A DNA stretch of 15,416 bases from DAMCAP01 sp964369265 (GTDB lineage: Bacteria; Bacillota; Clostridia; Oscillospirales; Ruminococcaceae): NCBI GenBank assembly GCA_964369265.1, contig CAYJEV010000038.1, positions 1 through 15,416 of the forward strand. The letters run 5' to 3'. The notes below the pieces were generated by a model that saw nothing but the letters and a program-made list of their open reading frames with translations, made no database searches and was not told the origin of the DNA. This document shows, piece after piece, positions 7,407 through 14,697 of the stretch; position 1 is the first letter of the stretch, and every line of letters starts with the position of its first letter. The position numbers and the translations under genes are program-made.

Positions 7407-8453
7407 TTATTGTGCGAATAGATTTAGTAGTTCCTCACCAATGATTGGAGTGAACTCATCATATACAGGTTGGCTAGCCTCTCTGAATGCAGCTTTTTGC
7501 TCATCAGTTAGGATGTTAACTTGCATGTTCTCTTGGAAGTAAGCAAGTTGCTCAGCTTCTTTCGCTTGAGTTGCAGTTTTGATATGATCAGCAGCCTCAT
7601 GAGCGCAGGACATTAGGATCTCTTGAGTTTCAGGAGAGAAGGAATTAAACTTATCTCCATTGAAGCCAAAGTATAGACCTTCAGCAGAGTAATCCCAAAT
7701 TGTTAGATACTCTTGAACCTCAGCAAACTTAGAGGAGTCAATGATATCAAGTGGGTTCTCTTGTCCGTCAATAGTTTTAGTTTGTAGGGAGCTGAATACC
7801 TCGCCGAAGTTCATAGCGATTGGGTCAGTGCCTAGAGTTGTGTATAGAGAAGTGTACATTTGGATACCAGGGATACGAATCTTCATACCAGCTAGATCTT
7901 CAACAGTTTCAACAGGGCGAACGTTGTTAGTTAGCTGACGGAAGCCGTTACCAGCAAATAGGAAACCTTCGATACCTTTTTCTGCAAGGATATCATTTAG
8001 GATTTGACCGCCTTCGCCTTGTAGCTTTTGGTCAAGATCATCTATGCTATCAACAATCCAAGGCATGCTAATAACAGTTAGTTTTGGGTCCATAGAAGTG
8101 TAAAGGATGTTACTGTTGATACTGATATCAACACCACCACCAGTTGCAAGCATCTCGATGGACTTGCTTTGGTTACCAGCAGCTAGCTGATCGTTTGGAT
8201 AGATGTTAATCTTGATTTTTCCGCCTGTTTCTTCTTCAACACGCTCTTTGAATAGGTTTGCACCCTCAGCAAGAACAGAAGTTTCGGAAGTGGAGAATGT
8301 CATGTTTAGAGTTGCCTCATCAACAACTGTTGCAGCGTCGCCAGAAGCTGCTGCATCTCCTGTGGAGGAAGCTGTGTCATCTGCACAACCTGCGAATGCA
8401 CTTAAGCTGATAAGTGCTGCTAAAATAAGGGCTAATTTCTTTTTCATTTTCAT
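7407..8453 (-). CDS. dctP: TRAP transporter solute-binding lipoprotein (DctP family)
   Basis: Extracytoplasmic receptor that delivers substrate to DctQM. The 348-residue precursor starts with a charged segment and hydrophobic helix ending SAFAGC, so Cys23 is the likely lipidated residue; Phe at the -3 position is a mild departure from the usual lipobox. A low-complexity Asp/Ala/Ser linker follows (24-46). DctP-family hallmarks follow: GFRQLTNNVRP at 170-180, KIRIPG at 191-196 with R193 (the usual carboxylate-binding arginine region), and TIDGQENP at 227-234. AGGAAGG sits just upstream of the first ATG; a second ATG two codons later is also possible. It lies directly downstream of E2, so importer and dehydrogenase complex are co-transcribed. 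Ligand unknown, most likely an organic acid. Confidence 0.95.
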   Translation of the reverse strand: MKMKKKLALILAALISLSAFAGCADDTASSTGDAAASGDAATVVDEATLNMTFSTSETSVLAEGANLFKERVEEETGGKIKINIYPNDQLAAGNQSKSIEMLATGGGVDISINSNILYTSMDPKLTVISMPWIVDSIDDLDQKLQGEGGQILNDILAEKGIEGFLFAGNGFRQLTNNVRPVETVEDLAGMKIRIPGIQMYTSLYTTLGTDPIAMNFGEVFSSLQTKTIDGQENPLDIIDSSKFAEVQEYLTIWDYSAEGLYFGFNGDKFNSFSPETQEILMSCAHEAADHIKTATQAKEAEQLAYFQENMQVNILTDEQKAAFREASQPVYDEFTPIIGEELLNLFAQ

Positions 8454-8473
8454 AAATCCTTCCTATGTTTTGT

Positions 8474-9751
8474 TTATAGTAAGAATGGTTTTTCGATTAG
8501 ATCAACCACTCTTGCTAAAAATTTAGCGCTGAGAACTCCGTCAATTAGCCTATGATCAAAGCTTAGACAAAGATTCATCATCGGTCTTACTGCAATCACA
8601 CCATCAATAACAACTGGCTTATCCTTTAGTGCGCAAACACCAAGAATTGCAGCCTCTGGGTAGTTAATGATTGGAGTGAAATGAGTAACAGGGTAACCAC
8701 CAAGGTTTGAAACAGTAAATGTTCCGCCAGACATAGCATCAGGGGATAGGGAATTTTCTCTTGCATCCTTAGCAAGCTTCTTAACCTCATCACCAATAGT
8801 TGCAATGCCCTTTTTATCAGCATCCTTAACAACAGGAACGATTAGTCCGTTATCAAGAGAAACAGCAATACCAATATTAACATTCTCATTCTCATAAACA
8901 TAGCCGTCTACAAGAGAGGAGTTAACTTCCTTAAACTCAGTCAGTGCAACAGCGCAAGCCTTAACAATGATCTCAGTGTAGGATAATTTCTTATCAACAG
9001 AAGCATACTTAGCCTTTAGTGCCTTAGCTTCAGTCATGTCAACTTCCATATCAACTGTAACAGCTGGATATGTTGTATGGCTCTTTGTCATTCTTTCAGA
9101 AATAACCTTTCTCATTCCAGAAAGTTTCTTTCCGCCTTCCTTTAGAGGAGCAGGAGCTGGAGTTGATGTAACAGCAGCCTTGATGTCAGAGCTCATTATG
9201 CGTCCCTCAACCTCCATAGCCTCAAGATCAGCAGCAGTCATGCCGTGTTCCATAGCCATATGAAGAGCAAGAGGAGTTATCTTAACATTCTTAACATCTC
9301 TTTCAATAATGCGACCATTAGGGCCTGTTGGAGTAACAGTTGAAAGGTCAACGCCCTTCTCTTTTGCAAGCTTTTTAGCAGCTGGAGAAGCTATAACTGG
9401 GCCTCCAACAGTCGCAGTGGATTGCATTGTTGGGGCAGCAGCAACTGTAGTTTCAGCAACAACTGGTGCAGCCACAGGAGCAGCAGCAGAAGCGCCTCCC
9501 TCATATTTCTCGCCCGCTTCGCCAATAACACAAAGAACTTCTTGACAAGCAGCAGTATCGCCCTCTTGATAAGCGATGTGCAGAATAACGCCACTAGCTG
9601 GAGCTTTTTCGATGTTAGTGATTTTATCTGTTTCAATTTCGATTAAATCGTCGTCCTCTGTAACAGAATCGCCGACTTTTTTAAACCATTGTGTGATAGT
9701 ACCCTCGTCCATAGTTAGACCGAACTTGGGCATTTTGTATTCAAACGCCAT
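8474..9751 (-). CDS. acoC: Dihydrolipoamide acyltransferase (E2) with two E3-binding-like domains
   Basis: Core of the complex, transferring the acyl group from E1 to CoA. From the ATG at 9751 it is 425 residues: one lipoyl domain (1-80) with the lipoylated Lys43 in ETDKI, an Ala/Pro-rich linker (85-118), a peripheral-subunit-binding domain (about 120-154, ending GPNGRIIERDV), a second shorter domain of the same pattern (about 157-193, TPLALHMAMEHG...GRIMSSDI), another linker, and the catalytic domain (208-425) with DHRLIDG at 399-405 providing His400. An in-frame TTG at 9763 overlaps the GGAGG ribosome binding site, so the ATG is the proper start. It lies 36 nt after E1-beta and 20 nt before dctP. 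LplA encoded downstream is the likely lipoylating enzyme. Substrate class uncertain, closest in style to acetoin dehydrogenase E2. Confidence 0.93.
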   Translation of the reverse strand: MAFEYKMPKFGLTMDEGTITQWFKKVGDSVTEDDDLIEIETDKITNIEKAPASGVILHIAYQEGDTAACQEVLCVIGEAGEKYEGGASAAAPVAAPVVAETTVAAAPTMQSTATVGGPVIASPAAKKLAKEKGVDLSTVTPTGPNGRIIERDVKNVKITPLALHMAMEHGMTAADLEAMEVEGRIMSSDIKAAVTSTPAPAPLKEGGKKLSGMRKVISERMTKSHTTYPAVTVDMEVDMTEAKALKAKYASVDKKLSYTEIIVKACAVALTEFKEVNSSLVDGYVYENENVNIGIAVSLDNGLIVPVVKDADKKGIATIGDEVKKLAKDARENSLSPDAMSGGTFTVSNLGGYPVTHFTPIINYPEAAILGVCALKDKPVVIDGVIAVRPMMNLCLSFDHRLIDGVLSAKFLARVVDLIEKPFLL

Positions 9752-9787
9752 ATTTTCCTCCAAATTTAGATTTTAAGTTTAAAGCTC

Positions 9788-10768
9788 TTATTTTAAGTAC
9801 ATAACTTCCTTGATGCCTTCCATTATCTCAGGAGCTTTTGGGAAGATAGCATCTTCAAGCACTGGGCTGAATGGAATAACAACATTTGCACTAGCAACTC
9901 TCTTAACTGGTGCGTCTAGGTAGTCGAATAGTTTCTCTTGGATTTGAGCAGAAAGCTCTCCAGCAAATCCGCCACGCATTGGCGCTTCTTGAGCAATAAC
10001 AACTCTATGAGTTTTCTTAATAGATTTTGCGATTGCTTCAAAGTCTAGTGGAACAAGGCTTCTAAGGTCAATAACCTCAACAGAAATGCCTTCCTTAGCT
10101 AGCTTATCAGCAGCTTCAATAGCAAAGTTAACTTGTCTTGACCATGCAATAACAGTTACATCGCTACCCTCTCTCTTAATGTCAGCCACACCTAGAGGAA
10201 TTACATACTCCTCCTCTGGAACTTCACCCTTTGTAGCGTATAGTAATTTATGTTCAACGCATAAAACTGGATCATCATCTCTAATTGCAGATTTCATCAG
10301 TCCCTTAGCATCATAAGCGCAAGAAGGAGCGATTACTTTTAGTCCAGGTGTGTGAGTAAACCATGCCTCTAAGCTTTGGGAGTGTTGCGCTGCATTACGG
10401 CGGCCGCAACCACCAGGAGCTCTAACTACCATTGGCACCTTTACTTTACCACCAGTCATGTATCTCATCTTAGCAGCTTGGTTAACAAGCGCATCCATTG
10501 CAGTAGTTGCAAAGTCAATATACATAAGCTCAACAACAGGGCGAATTCCTCTCATAGCAGCACCAACTGCCATTGTTGTAAATCCGTTCTCAGAAATTGG
10601 TGTGTCAATAACTCTATGCTCACCAAATTCCTCCATTAGGCCTTTAGTTAGTCCAAATACACTACCCATAACGCCCATATCTTCGCCGAGGATTATAACA
10701 TTTTCATCGCGCTTCATCTCTTCGATAAAAGCTTCTCTAATTGCTTGACCTAAGAAAATCTTTCTCAT
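9788..10768 (-). CDS. acoB: Thiamine-diphosphate dehydrogenase E1 beta subunit (AcoB-like)
   Basis: Beta subunit of the E1 heterotetramer and the only beta gene in the window, so it must serve one or both alpha copies. The 326-residue length is standard. The N-terminal pyrimidine-binding domain shows LGEDMG at 27-32 and DTPISENGF at 55-63, with Glu60 being the conserved glutamate that activates the cofactor. AAQHSQSLEAWFTHTPGLKV (126-145) contains His129, the conserved active-site histidine. The C-terminal transketolase domain contains VEVIDLRSLVPLD and ends with the common IPFSPVLEDAIFP pattern. GGGAGA precedes the ATG. It follows E1-alpha copy 2 by 25 nt, in the usual alpha-beta-E2 order. 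Confidence 0.95.
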   Translation of the reverse strand: MRKIFLGQAIREAFIEEMKRDENVIILGEDMGVMGSVFGLTKGLMEEFGEHRVIDTPISENGFTTMAVGAAMRGIRPVVELMYIDFATTAMDALVNQAAKMRYMTGGKVKVPMVVRAPGGCGRRNAAQHSQSLEAWFTHTPGLKVIAPSCAYDAKGLMKSAIRDDDPVLCVEHKLLYATKGEVPEEEYVIPLGVADIKREGSDVTVIAWSRQVNFAIEAADKLAKEGISVEVIDLRSLVPLDFEAIAKSIKKTHRVVIAQEAPMRGGFAGELSAQIQEKLFDYLDAPVKRVASANVVIPFSPVLEDAIFPKAPEIMEGIKEVMYLK

Positions 10769-10793
10769 ATGTATTCTCCCTATATTATTAAAA

Positions 10794-11798
10794 TTAATCG
10801 TTTACACACCAATCGTTGTCCATAGCATATATCTCAGTGAAAGCTTCGCTTACATCTGGGAATGCAGAATTCTCAGCGAACTCAGCAGCAACATTCATCT
10901 CTTCAGCAGCTTGATTTGCTAGCTCCTCAAGCTCAGCCTTTGTTGCGATACCAGCCTCAAGAATTGCCTTCTCTAGCTTGTTGATTGGATCATTATCCAT
11001 CCATTTTTGTACTTCTTCGTTTGCTTTGTACATTTGTGGATCGCCCTCGTAGTGGCCATGATGACGATAAGTCTTAGCCTCAATTAGAGATGGGCCATCG
11101 CCACGTCTTGCTCTATCAACTGCCTCTTGAACAGCCTCGTAAACTGCAAAGATGTCATTTCCATCAACAGTTACACCAGGAATGCCATAAGCCATTGCAC
11201 GAACAGATAAATCTTCAACATTAGTTACTCTGTCAATATTAACAGATACACCATATTTATTATTTTCACATAGGAATACATTTGGTAGCTTCCAAGCACT
11301 AGCCATATTAAGCGCCTCATGGAAAGGAGCAGAGTTAGTGGAGGAATCGCCAAAAGAAGTTAATGTAACCTTGCCATCTTTATAGATAGAGGAAGCAAGC
11401 GCAGAACCAACTGCTAGAGGTATACCAGCACCAACAATACCGTTTGCACCAACAATACCAATATCAAGGTCAGCGATATGCATTGAACCGCCCTTACCCT
11501 TACAATAACCTGTTACTTTACCAAAAAGCTCTGCCATCATTAGCTTAGAATCAGCGCCCTTCATTAGGCATTGTCCATGTCCTCTGTGGCTTGTTGTCAT
11601 TAGGTCATCACTATTTAGCGCATAGTTTGCACCAACAGCACACGCCTCTTGACCAATACAAGTGTGGATGTTACCGCTCATCTTGCCTGCAAGGAAAAGG
11701 TCTGATGCTTTTTGATCAAACGCTCTTACTCTATGCATATCAAGATACGCTTTAAGTACCATCTCTTTGCTATACTTTGAGAGATCTGTTTTTTTCAT
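10794..11798 (-). CDS. acoA: Thiamine-diphosphate dehydrogenase E1 alpha subunit, copy 2 (AcoA-like)
   Basis: This is the canonical partner of the adjacent beta gene. The 334 residues align along their whole length with copy 1 and with AcoA-type alpha subunits: SHRGHG (70-75), GKGGSMHIADLD (101-112), VGANGIVGAG (116-125) and YRHHGHYEGD (244-253). The TPP/Mg motif reads GDSSTNSAPFHE at 150-161 with ENN at 178-180. Asp151 and Asn155, the metal-binding positions, are kept, but GDG is GDS and the following Gly is Ala, so this motif is more altered than in copy 1, while the GANG loop is better kept. AAGGAG lies 8 nt before the ATG. It begins 5 nt after the PPC gene ends. Confidence 0.92.
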   Translation of the reverse strand: MKKTDLSKYSKEMVLKAYLDMHRVRAFDQKASDLFLAGKMSGNIHTCIGQEACAVGANYALNSDDLMTTSHRGHGQCLMKGADSKLMMAELFGKVTGYCKGKGGSMHIADLDIGIVGANGIVGAGIPLAVGSALASSIYKDGKVTLTSFGDSSTNSAPFHEALNMASAWKLPNVFLCENNKYGVSVNIDRVTNVEDLSVRAMAYGIPGVTVDGNDIFAVYEAVQEAVDRARRGDGPSLIEAKTYRHHGHYEGDPQMYKANEEVQKWMDNDPINKLEKAILEAGIATKAELEELANQAAEEMNVAAEFAENSAFPDVSEAFTEIYAMDNDWCVND

Positions 11799-11803
11799 TG
11801 CTT

Positions 11804-12283
11804 TTACTCCTTAGTTGGTTTAATCATTACAAAATCTGTTTCTTCATCATACTCACGCATGATCTTTATGCCAGCAGTTTCAACTAAAACGAAATCAATT
11901 GTTGCCATAACAATGTTTCCGCCTTTTCCAAAGTGTCCGCCAACAGCAACACCATCTAGCTTAACTCCAGTGCCATGAATATGGCTTGCATAGCCATCTT
12001 CGCTTTGGCAAATTGTTCCTTGAATAGCAACCATCTCTAATGGTTCATTTAGAACAATCGGATCGCCATAAGCAACGCCTACTTTTTTGTTTGTATCGCT
12101 AAAACCAGGCACAAAATATCTAGCGCATTTTAATAGACCCATTCCCATTGCAATATACGCATACTTAACATCATTTTCTCTGCATGCTTGCTCAAGGCCT
12201 TCCATTAAATCAGTACCAGGCAAAAGTCTACCAACAATCATCTTTCCGCTATGAGCCACAGCAGAACTAATTCTTGTTCCCAT
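11804..12283 (-). CDS. PPC/DUF296 domain protein
   Basis: A single-domain, 159-residue protein of the PPC (plant and prokaryote conserved, DUF296) family. The diagnostic histidine pattern is visible: H101 and H103 in ASHIHGTGV, then VAVGGHFGKGG with H117. Plant relatives carry an AT-hook and bind DNA, but this protein has no AT-hook and the bacterial single-domain members have no settled function. The three histidines could bind metal. It sits 5 nt upstream of E1-alpha copy 2 with a near-perfect AAGGAGG site, so it is tightly co-expressed with the dehydrogenase. An enzymatic or ligand-sensing role in the pathway is as likely as DNA binding. The 80-nt gap upstream contains only weak promoter-like matches. 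Confidence 0.85.
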   Translation of the reverse strand: MGTRISSAVAHSGKMIVGRLLPGTDLMEGLEQACRENDVKYAYIAMGMGLLKCARYFVPGFSDTNKKVGVAYGDPIVLNEPLEMVAIQGTICQSEDGYASHIHGTGVKLDGVAVGGHFGKGGNIVMATIDFVLVETAGIKIMREYDEETDFVMIKPTKE

Positions 12284-12363
12284 ATTTCCTCCTTAGTATA
12301 ATGTTAATATTAAAAATAAAGATTGAAAAGTTAATCTATAACTTAGCTCTTCGCATTTATTTA

Positions 12364-13110
12364 TTAGCCATCCATTGTAAATCCGCCATCGGCATCTGTT
12401 ATCTCGCCAGTCACAAAGCTCGCAAGATCAGAAGCATAAAATAACACCACATTAGCTATTTCAGATGGCGAAGCTCCTCTTCCTAAAGGAATTGCATTTT
12501 TGATTTTTTGCAGTTTATCCTCATCAAGACCAGAGGTCATTTGAGTTATAGTATAGCTAGGGCAAACGCAGTTACAAGCCACTTTAAATGGCGCTCCCTC
12601 TCTTGCCACAGCTTTTGTAAGCCCTATAACACCAGCCTTTGAAGAAGCATAAGCAGAAGTCCCTAAAAGCCCTCCACCTTTCTTTGCAGCAACAGAAGAG
12701 ATATTAACTATTCTTCCATACTGATTTGCCTTCATTGATGGGTATAAAGCGCTAATCGCAGAATACACACCTGTCAGGTTAATTGAGATTACTTTTTCCC
12801 ATTCAGCAAGCGTGATATCCTCAAATGGTTTTGTGCTGACAATACCCGCATTGTTGATTAGTACATGAATTTGTCCAAAATCAGAAAGAATTTTCGCAAA
12901 CACCTCAGCAATTTCTTGTTGGTTAGACATATCAACTTTATAGCAAGTTGTATTTTCTTTGCCAATCTCAGCTCTAGTTGCCTCAGCGCCCTCAAGGTTT
13001 AAGTCAACAATAATAGCATGACCGCCTTTTTGTACAATTTGAGTTGCAATTTCTTTTCCAATTCCGCTTGCGCCACCAGTTACGATGACATTTTTGCTTC
13101 TAAAATCCAA
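12364..13110 (-). CDS. Short-chain dehydrogenase/reductase (TTG start)
   Basis: A classical SDR of 248 residues, likely oxidising or reducing a hydroxyl/carbonyl on the pathway substrate. Visible: the cofactor loop TGGASGIG at 11-18, NNAG at 86-89, the catalytic Asn111, Ser138/Ser139 region, and Tyr154-x-x-x-Lys158 in SAYASSKAG. Asp36 at the end of the second strand (IVDLN) favours NAD(H) over NADP(H). The C-terminal VTGEITDADGGFTMDG is the usual FabG-like ending. The start is TTG at 13110, preceded by AAAGGAGG at good distance; no in-frame ATG occurs before residue 61, beyond the cofactor loop. It could be an acetoin/diol dehydrogenase-type enzyme or a sugar-acid dehydrogenase; sequence alone does not decide. 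Confidence 0.93.
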   Translation of the reverse strand: MDFRSKNVIVTGGASGIGKEIATQIVQKGGHAIIVDLNLEGAEATRAEIGKENTTCYKVDMSNQQEIAEVFAKILSDFGQIHVLINNAGIVSTKPFEDITLAEWEKVISINLTGVYSAISALYPSMKANQYGRIVNISSVAAKKGGGLLGTSAYASSKAGVIGLTKAVAREGAPFKVACNCVCPSYTITQMTSGLDEDKLQKIKNAIPLGRGASPSEIANVVLFYASDLASFVTGEITDADGGFTMDG

Positions 13111-13128
13111 TACTAGCTCCTCCTTTAT

Positions 13129-13866
13129 TTAATTTAGATATATGGTTTGACCAAAATCACTAAACATATACGCTTGCTCTATATCATTGCTATGTCTTTC
13201 AATGTTTGCTTTAGCAAGCCTTCTATAGTTGAATTTATCATTTTCTGTATCAGGTATGTGATAAATTAGTGTATATTTCGCTTTTAGTATTTCGCTTAAA
13301 ATCTTTCTTCCATTTGGCGAGCTGTAAAATACAGGAGTTACAAATGCAATATCGCATTCTATACTATTATATTTTAAAAAGTCTTCAATAGAAGCTTCTG
13401 CATCGCCAAGAACAATAATTTTAATATTGTTGGATATTATATGAAAGCAACGATTTTTAATATGATGATAATTTTTATCAATGTGCCTAACTTCAAATGT
13501 TTTAATTTTGAACTCACTATCGAGATTGTTAATAGTATAGTCAGTTAGTAGCTTATCATTAAGGTTTGTCATCTCGTAGTCATAGGGAGCTAAAACTCCT
13601 TTAACTTCATTTTTGTTTAAATAGTCGTTAAGTCTGTTCTCACAAAAATGATCAAGGTGGGAATGAGTGAACATTACATAATCAGCATTGCTAAACTCGC
13701 CATCACCGCTAAGCATATCTCCCCACACTTTGGAAGGAATTTTTGAGAACATAGGGGCATTATCGCTATATATGGCATCAATTAAGATTTTTTCATTGCC
13801 ATTATAAATTAAAATGCCTGTGTTGGAAATAAGCTTAACATAAGCCTTATTGTTTTTTCTGTTCAT
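13129..13866 (-). CDS. Metallo-beta-lactamase-fold hydrolase
   Basis: A 245-residue protein with the MBL-fold signature THSHLDHF, giving His68, His70, Asp72 and His73 as metal ligands. It starts with a beta-rich segment ending LIDAIY, like UlaG-type and other L-ascorbate/lactone-hydrolase relatives. VLGDAEAS places Asp155 as the bridging ligand, and His128 (EVRHID) may be the remaining one. No signal peptide, so cytoplasmic. It lies between the regulator and the SDR (30 and 18 nt gaps), suggesting a role in the same pathway, for example hydrolysing a lactone or ester before the dehydrogenase steps. The sequence is diverged and more AT-rich in codon choice than the E1-E3 genes. Fold call strong, substrate unknown. 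Confidence 0.85.
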   Translation of the reverse strand: MNRKNNKAYVKLISNTGILIYNGNEKILIDAIYSDNAPMFSKIPSKVWGDMLSGDGEFSNADYVMFTHSHLDHFCENRLNDYLNKNEVKGVLAPYDYEMTNLNDKLLTDYTINNLDSEFKIKTFEVRHIDKNYHHIKNRCFHIISNNIKIIVLGDAEASIEDFLKYNSIECDIAFVTPVFYSSPNGRKILSEILKAKYTLIYHIPDTENDKFNYRRLAKANIERHSNDIEQAYMFSDFGQTIYLN

Positions 13867-13896
13867 AATCTCCCTAAAACTTCCTCTGACACTTAA

Positions 13897-14598
13897 TTAC
13901 TTTTCTTTGTTAAAGTAAGCAAGCCTTGAATAAGAATTGCTATTATAAAGGTATTGCTTTGCTTCATTTGCTTTATCTCCCTCTATTAAATCGCACATCC
14001 AAACATGCTCTTCAGCTATTGTTACAAATGGCTTATGAGTGAGCCTTGATATCTCTTCAATGTAATGAAAGAATACCGATTTATATTTATCCATTGCTTC
14101 AACAAGATAATGATTATCTGAAAGCTCAATTAGTTTTATATGAAAATCAAAGTCATATTTTATGTATTTTTCAAAGCTTTGCGATTTAGCTGCTTTAAGC
14201 ATATTTTCAGCAATTACTCTTAAATCGCTAACATCTTTCTTTTTTGCGCCAATAATATCAATTGCCACAAACTCAACAGCACATCTAAACTGAAAGAAAT
14301 CATCAAAATCCTTTGAAGTTATGTCTGTATCAAAAAATTCCTTGCTGTTATTATCAATCTTGCTTGATAAATTGCTATGCACAAAAGAACCAACACCTTG
14401 CATAGTCACAATTATATTGCTTCCTTGCAAGTTTTGCAGAGCTGCTCTAATGCTAGTTCTGCTTACACCAAACATTTTGCACAAAGAGGTTTCTGAAGGA
14501 AGTTTTGTTCCTAGCTCCCATTCACCAGACTTTATCTTGTGCATGATTTGATTACAAACTTCGTCAGCTAATGAAAGACGTCCTTTGTGAAAATCCAT
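13897..14598 (-). CDS. GntR-family (FadR/FCD subfamily) transcriptional regulator
   Basis: A 233-residue regulator with an N-terminal winged helix-turn-helix (about 7-75; SGEWELGTKLPSETSLCKMF, VSRTSIRAALQNL) and a C-terminal all-helical FCD ligand domain (about 97-225). FCD proteins usually sense organic acids or sugar acids, often with a metal held by Asp and three His. Here the Asp149-x3-His153 part and His198 (EEHVW) are present, but where the last His is expected (near 219-222, YLYNSN) none is found, so metal binding may be lost or altered. It is the first gene of the minus-strand cluster and its upstream region has two palindromes flanking the promoter, consistent with autoregulation and control of the operon. 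Confidence 0.93.
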   Translation of the reverse strand: MDFHKGRLSLADEVCNQIMHKIKSGEWELGTKLPSETSLCKMFGVSRTSIRAALQNLQGSNIIVTMQGVGSFVHSNLSSKIDNNSKEFFDTDITSKDFDDFFQFRCAVEFVAIDIIGAKKKDVSDLRVIAENMLKAAKSQSFEKYIKYDFDFHIKLIELSDNHYLVEAMDKYKSVFFHYIEEISRLTHKPFVTIAEEHVWMCDLIEGDKANEAKQYLYNSNSYSRLAYFNKEK

Positions 14599-14652
14599 AC
14601 TCGATGCTCCATTCTAACTTTAATTAACCTTAATGATCGTTTCCAATTCCTA

Positions 14653-14666
14653 TCACGCTAGCGTGA
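14653..14666. promoter_or_regulatory. Perfect 14-bp palindrome at the predicted transcription start
   Basis: TCACGCTAGCGTGA is identical to its reverse complement and touches the downstream edge of the TATAAT. It is conspicuously GC-rich in an AT-rich intergenic region. A repressor bound here would block transcription initiation. Confidence 0.5.
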
Positions 14667-14697
14667 ATTATAGTATATGTATAACTTGTATCTCCAA
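14667..14697 (-). promoter_or_regulatory. Candidate promoter of the regulator and operon
   Basis: On the minus strand TTGGAG (complement of 14692-14697) is followed 16 nt later by TACTAT and 19 nt later by a perfect TATAAT (complement of 14667-14672). The 5' UTR would be about 60-70 nt, with a TGGAG ribosome binding site 8 nt before the ATG. Spacing is imperfect for either -10. Confidence 0.45.

Noticed and set aside
8474..9763. TTG at 9763 as start of E2
   Set aside because: It lies inside the TTGGAGG ribosome binding site, and the lipoyl domain begins properly at the ATG at 9751.
12284..12363. Internal promoter before the PPC gene (TTAACT-16-TAATAT-like and TATACT on the minus strand)
   Set aside because: Matches are weak in AT-rich DNA and the TATACT lies too close to the ribosome binding site; no terminator separates it from the SDR gene.
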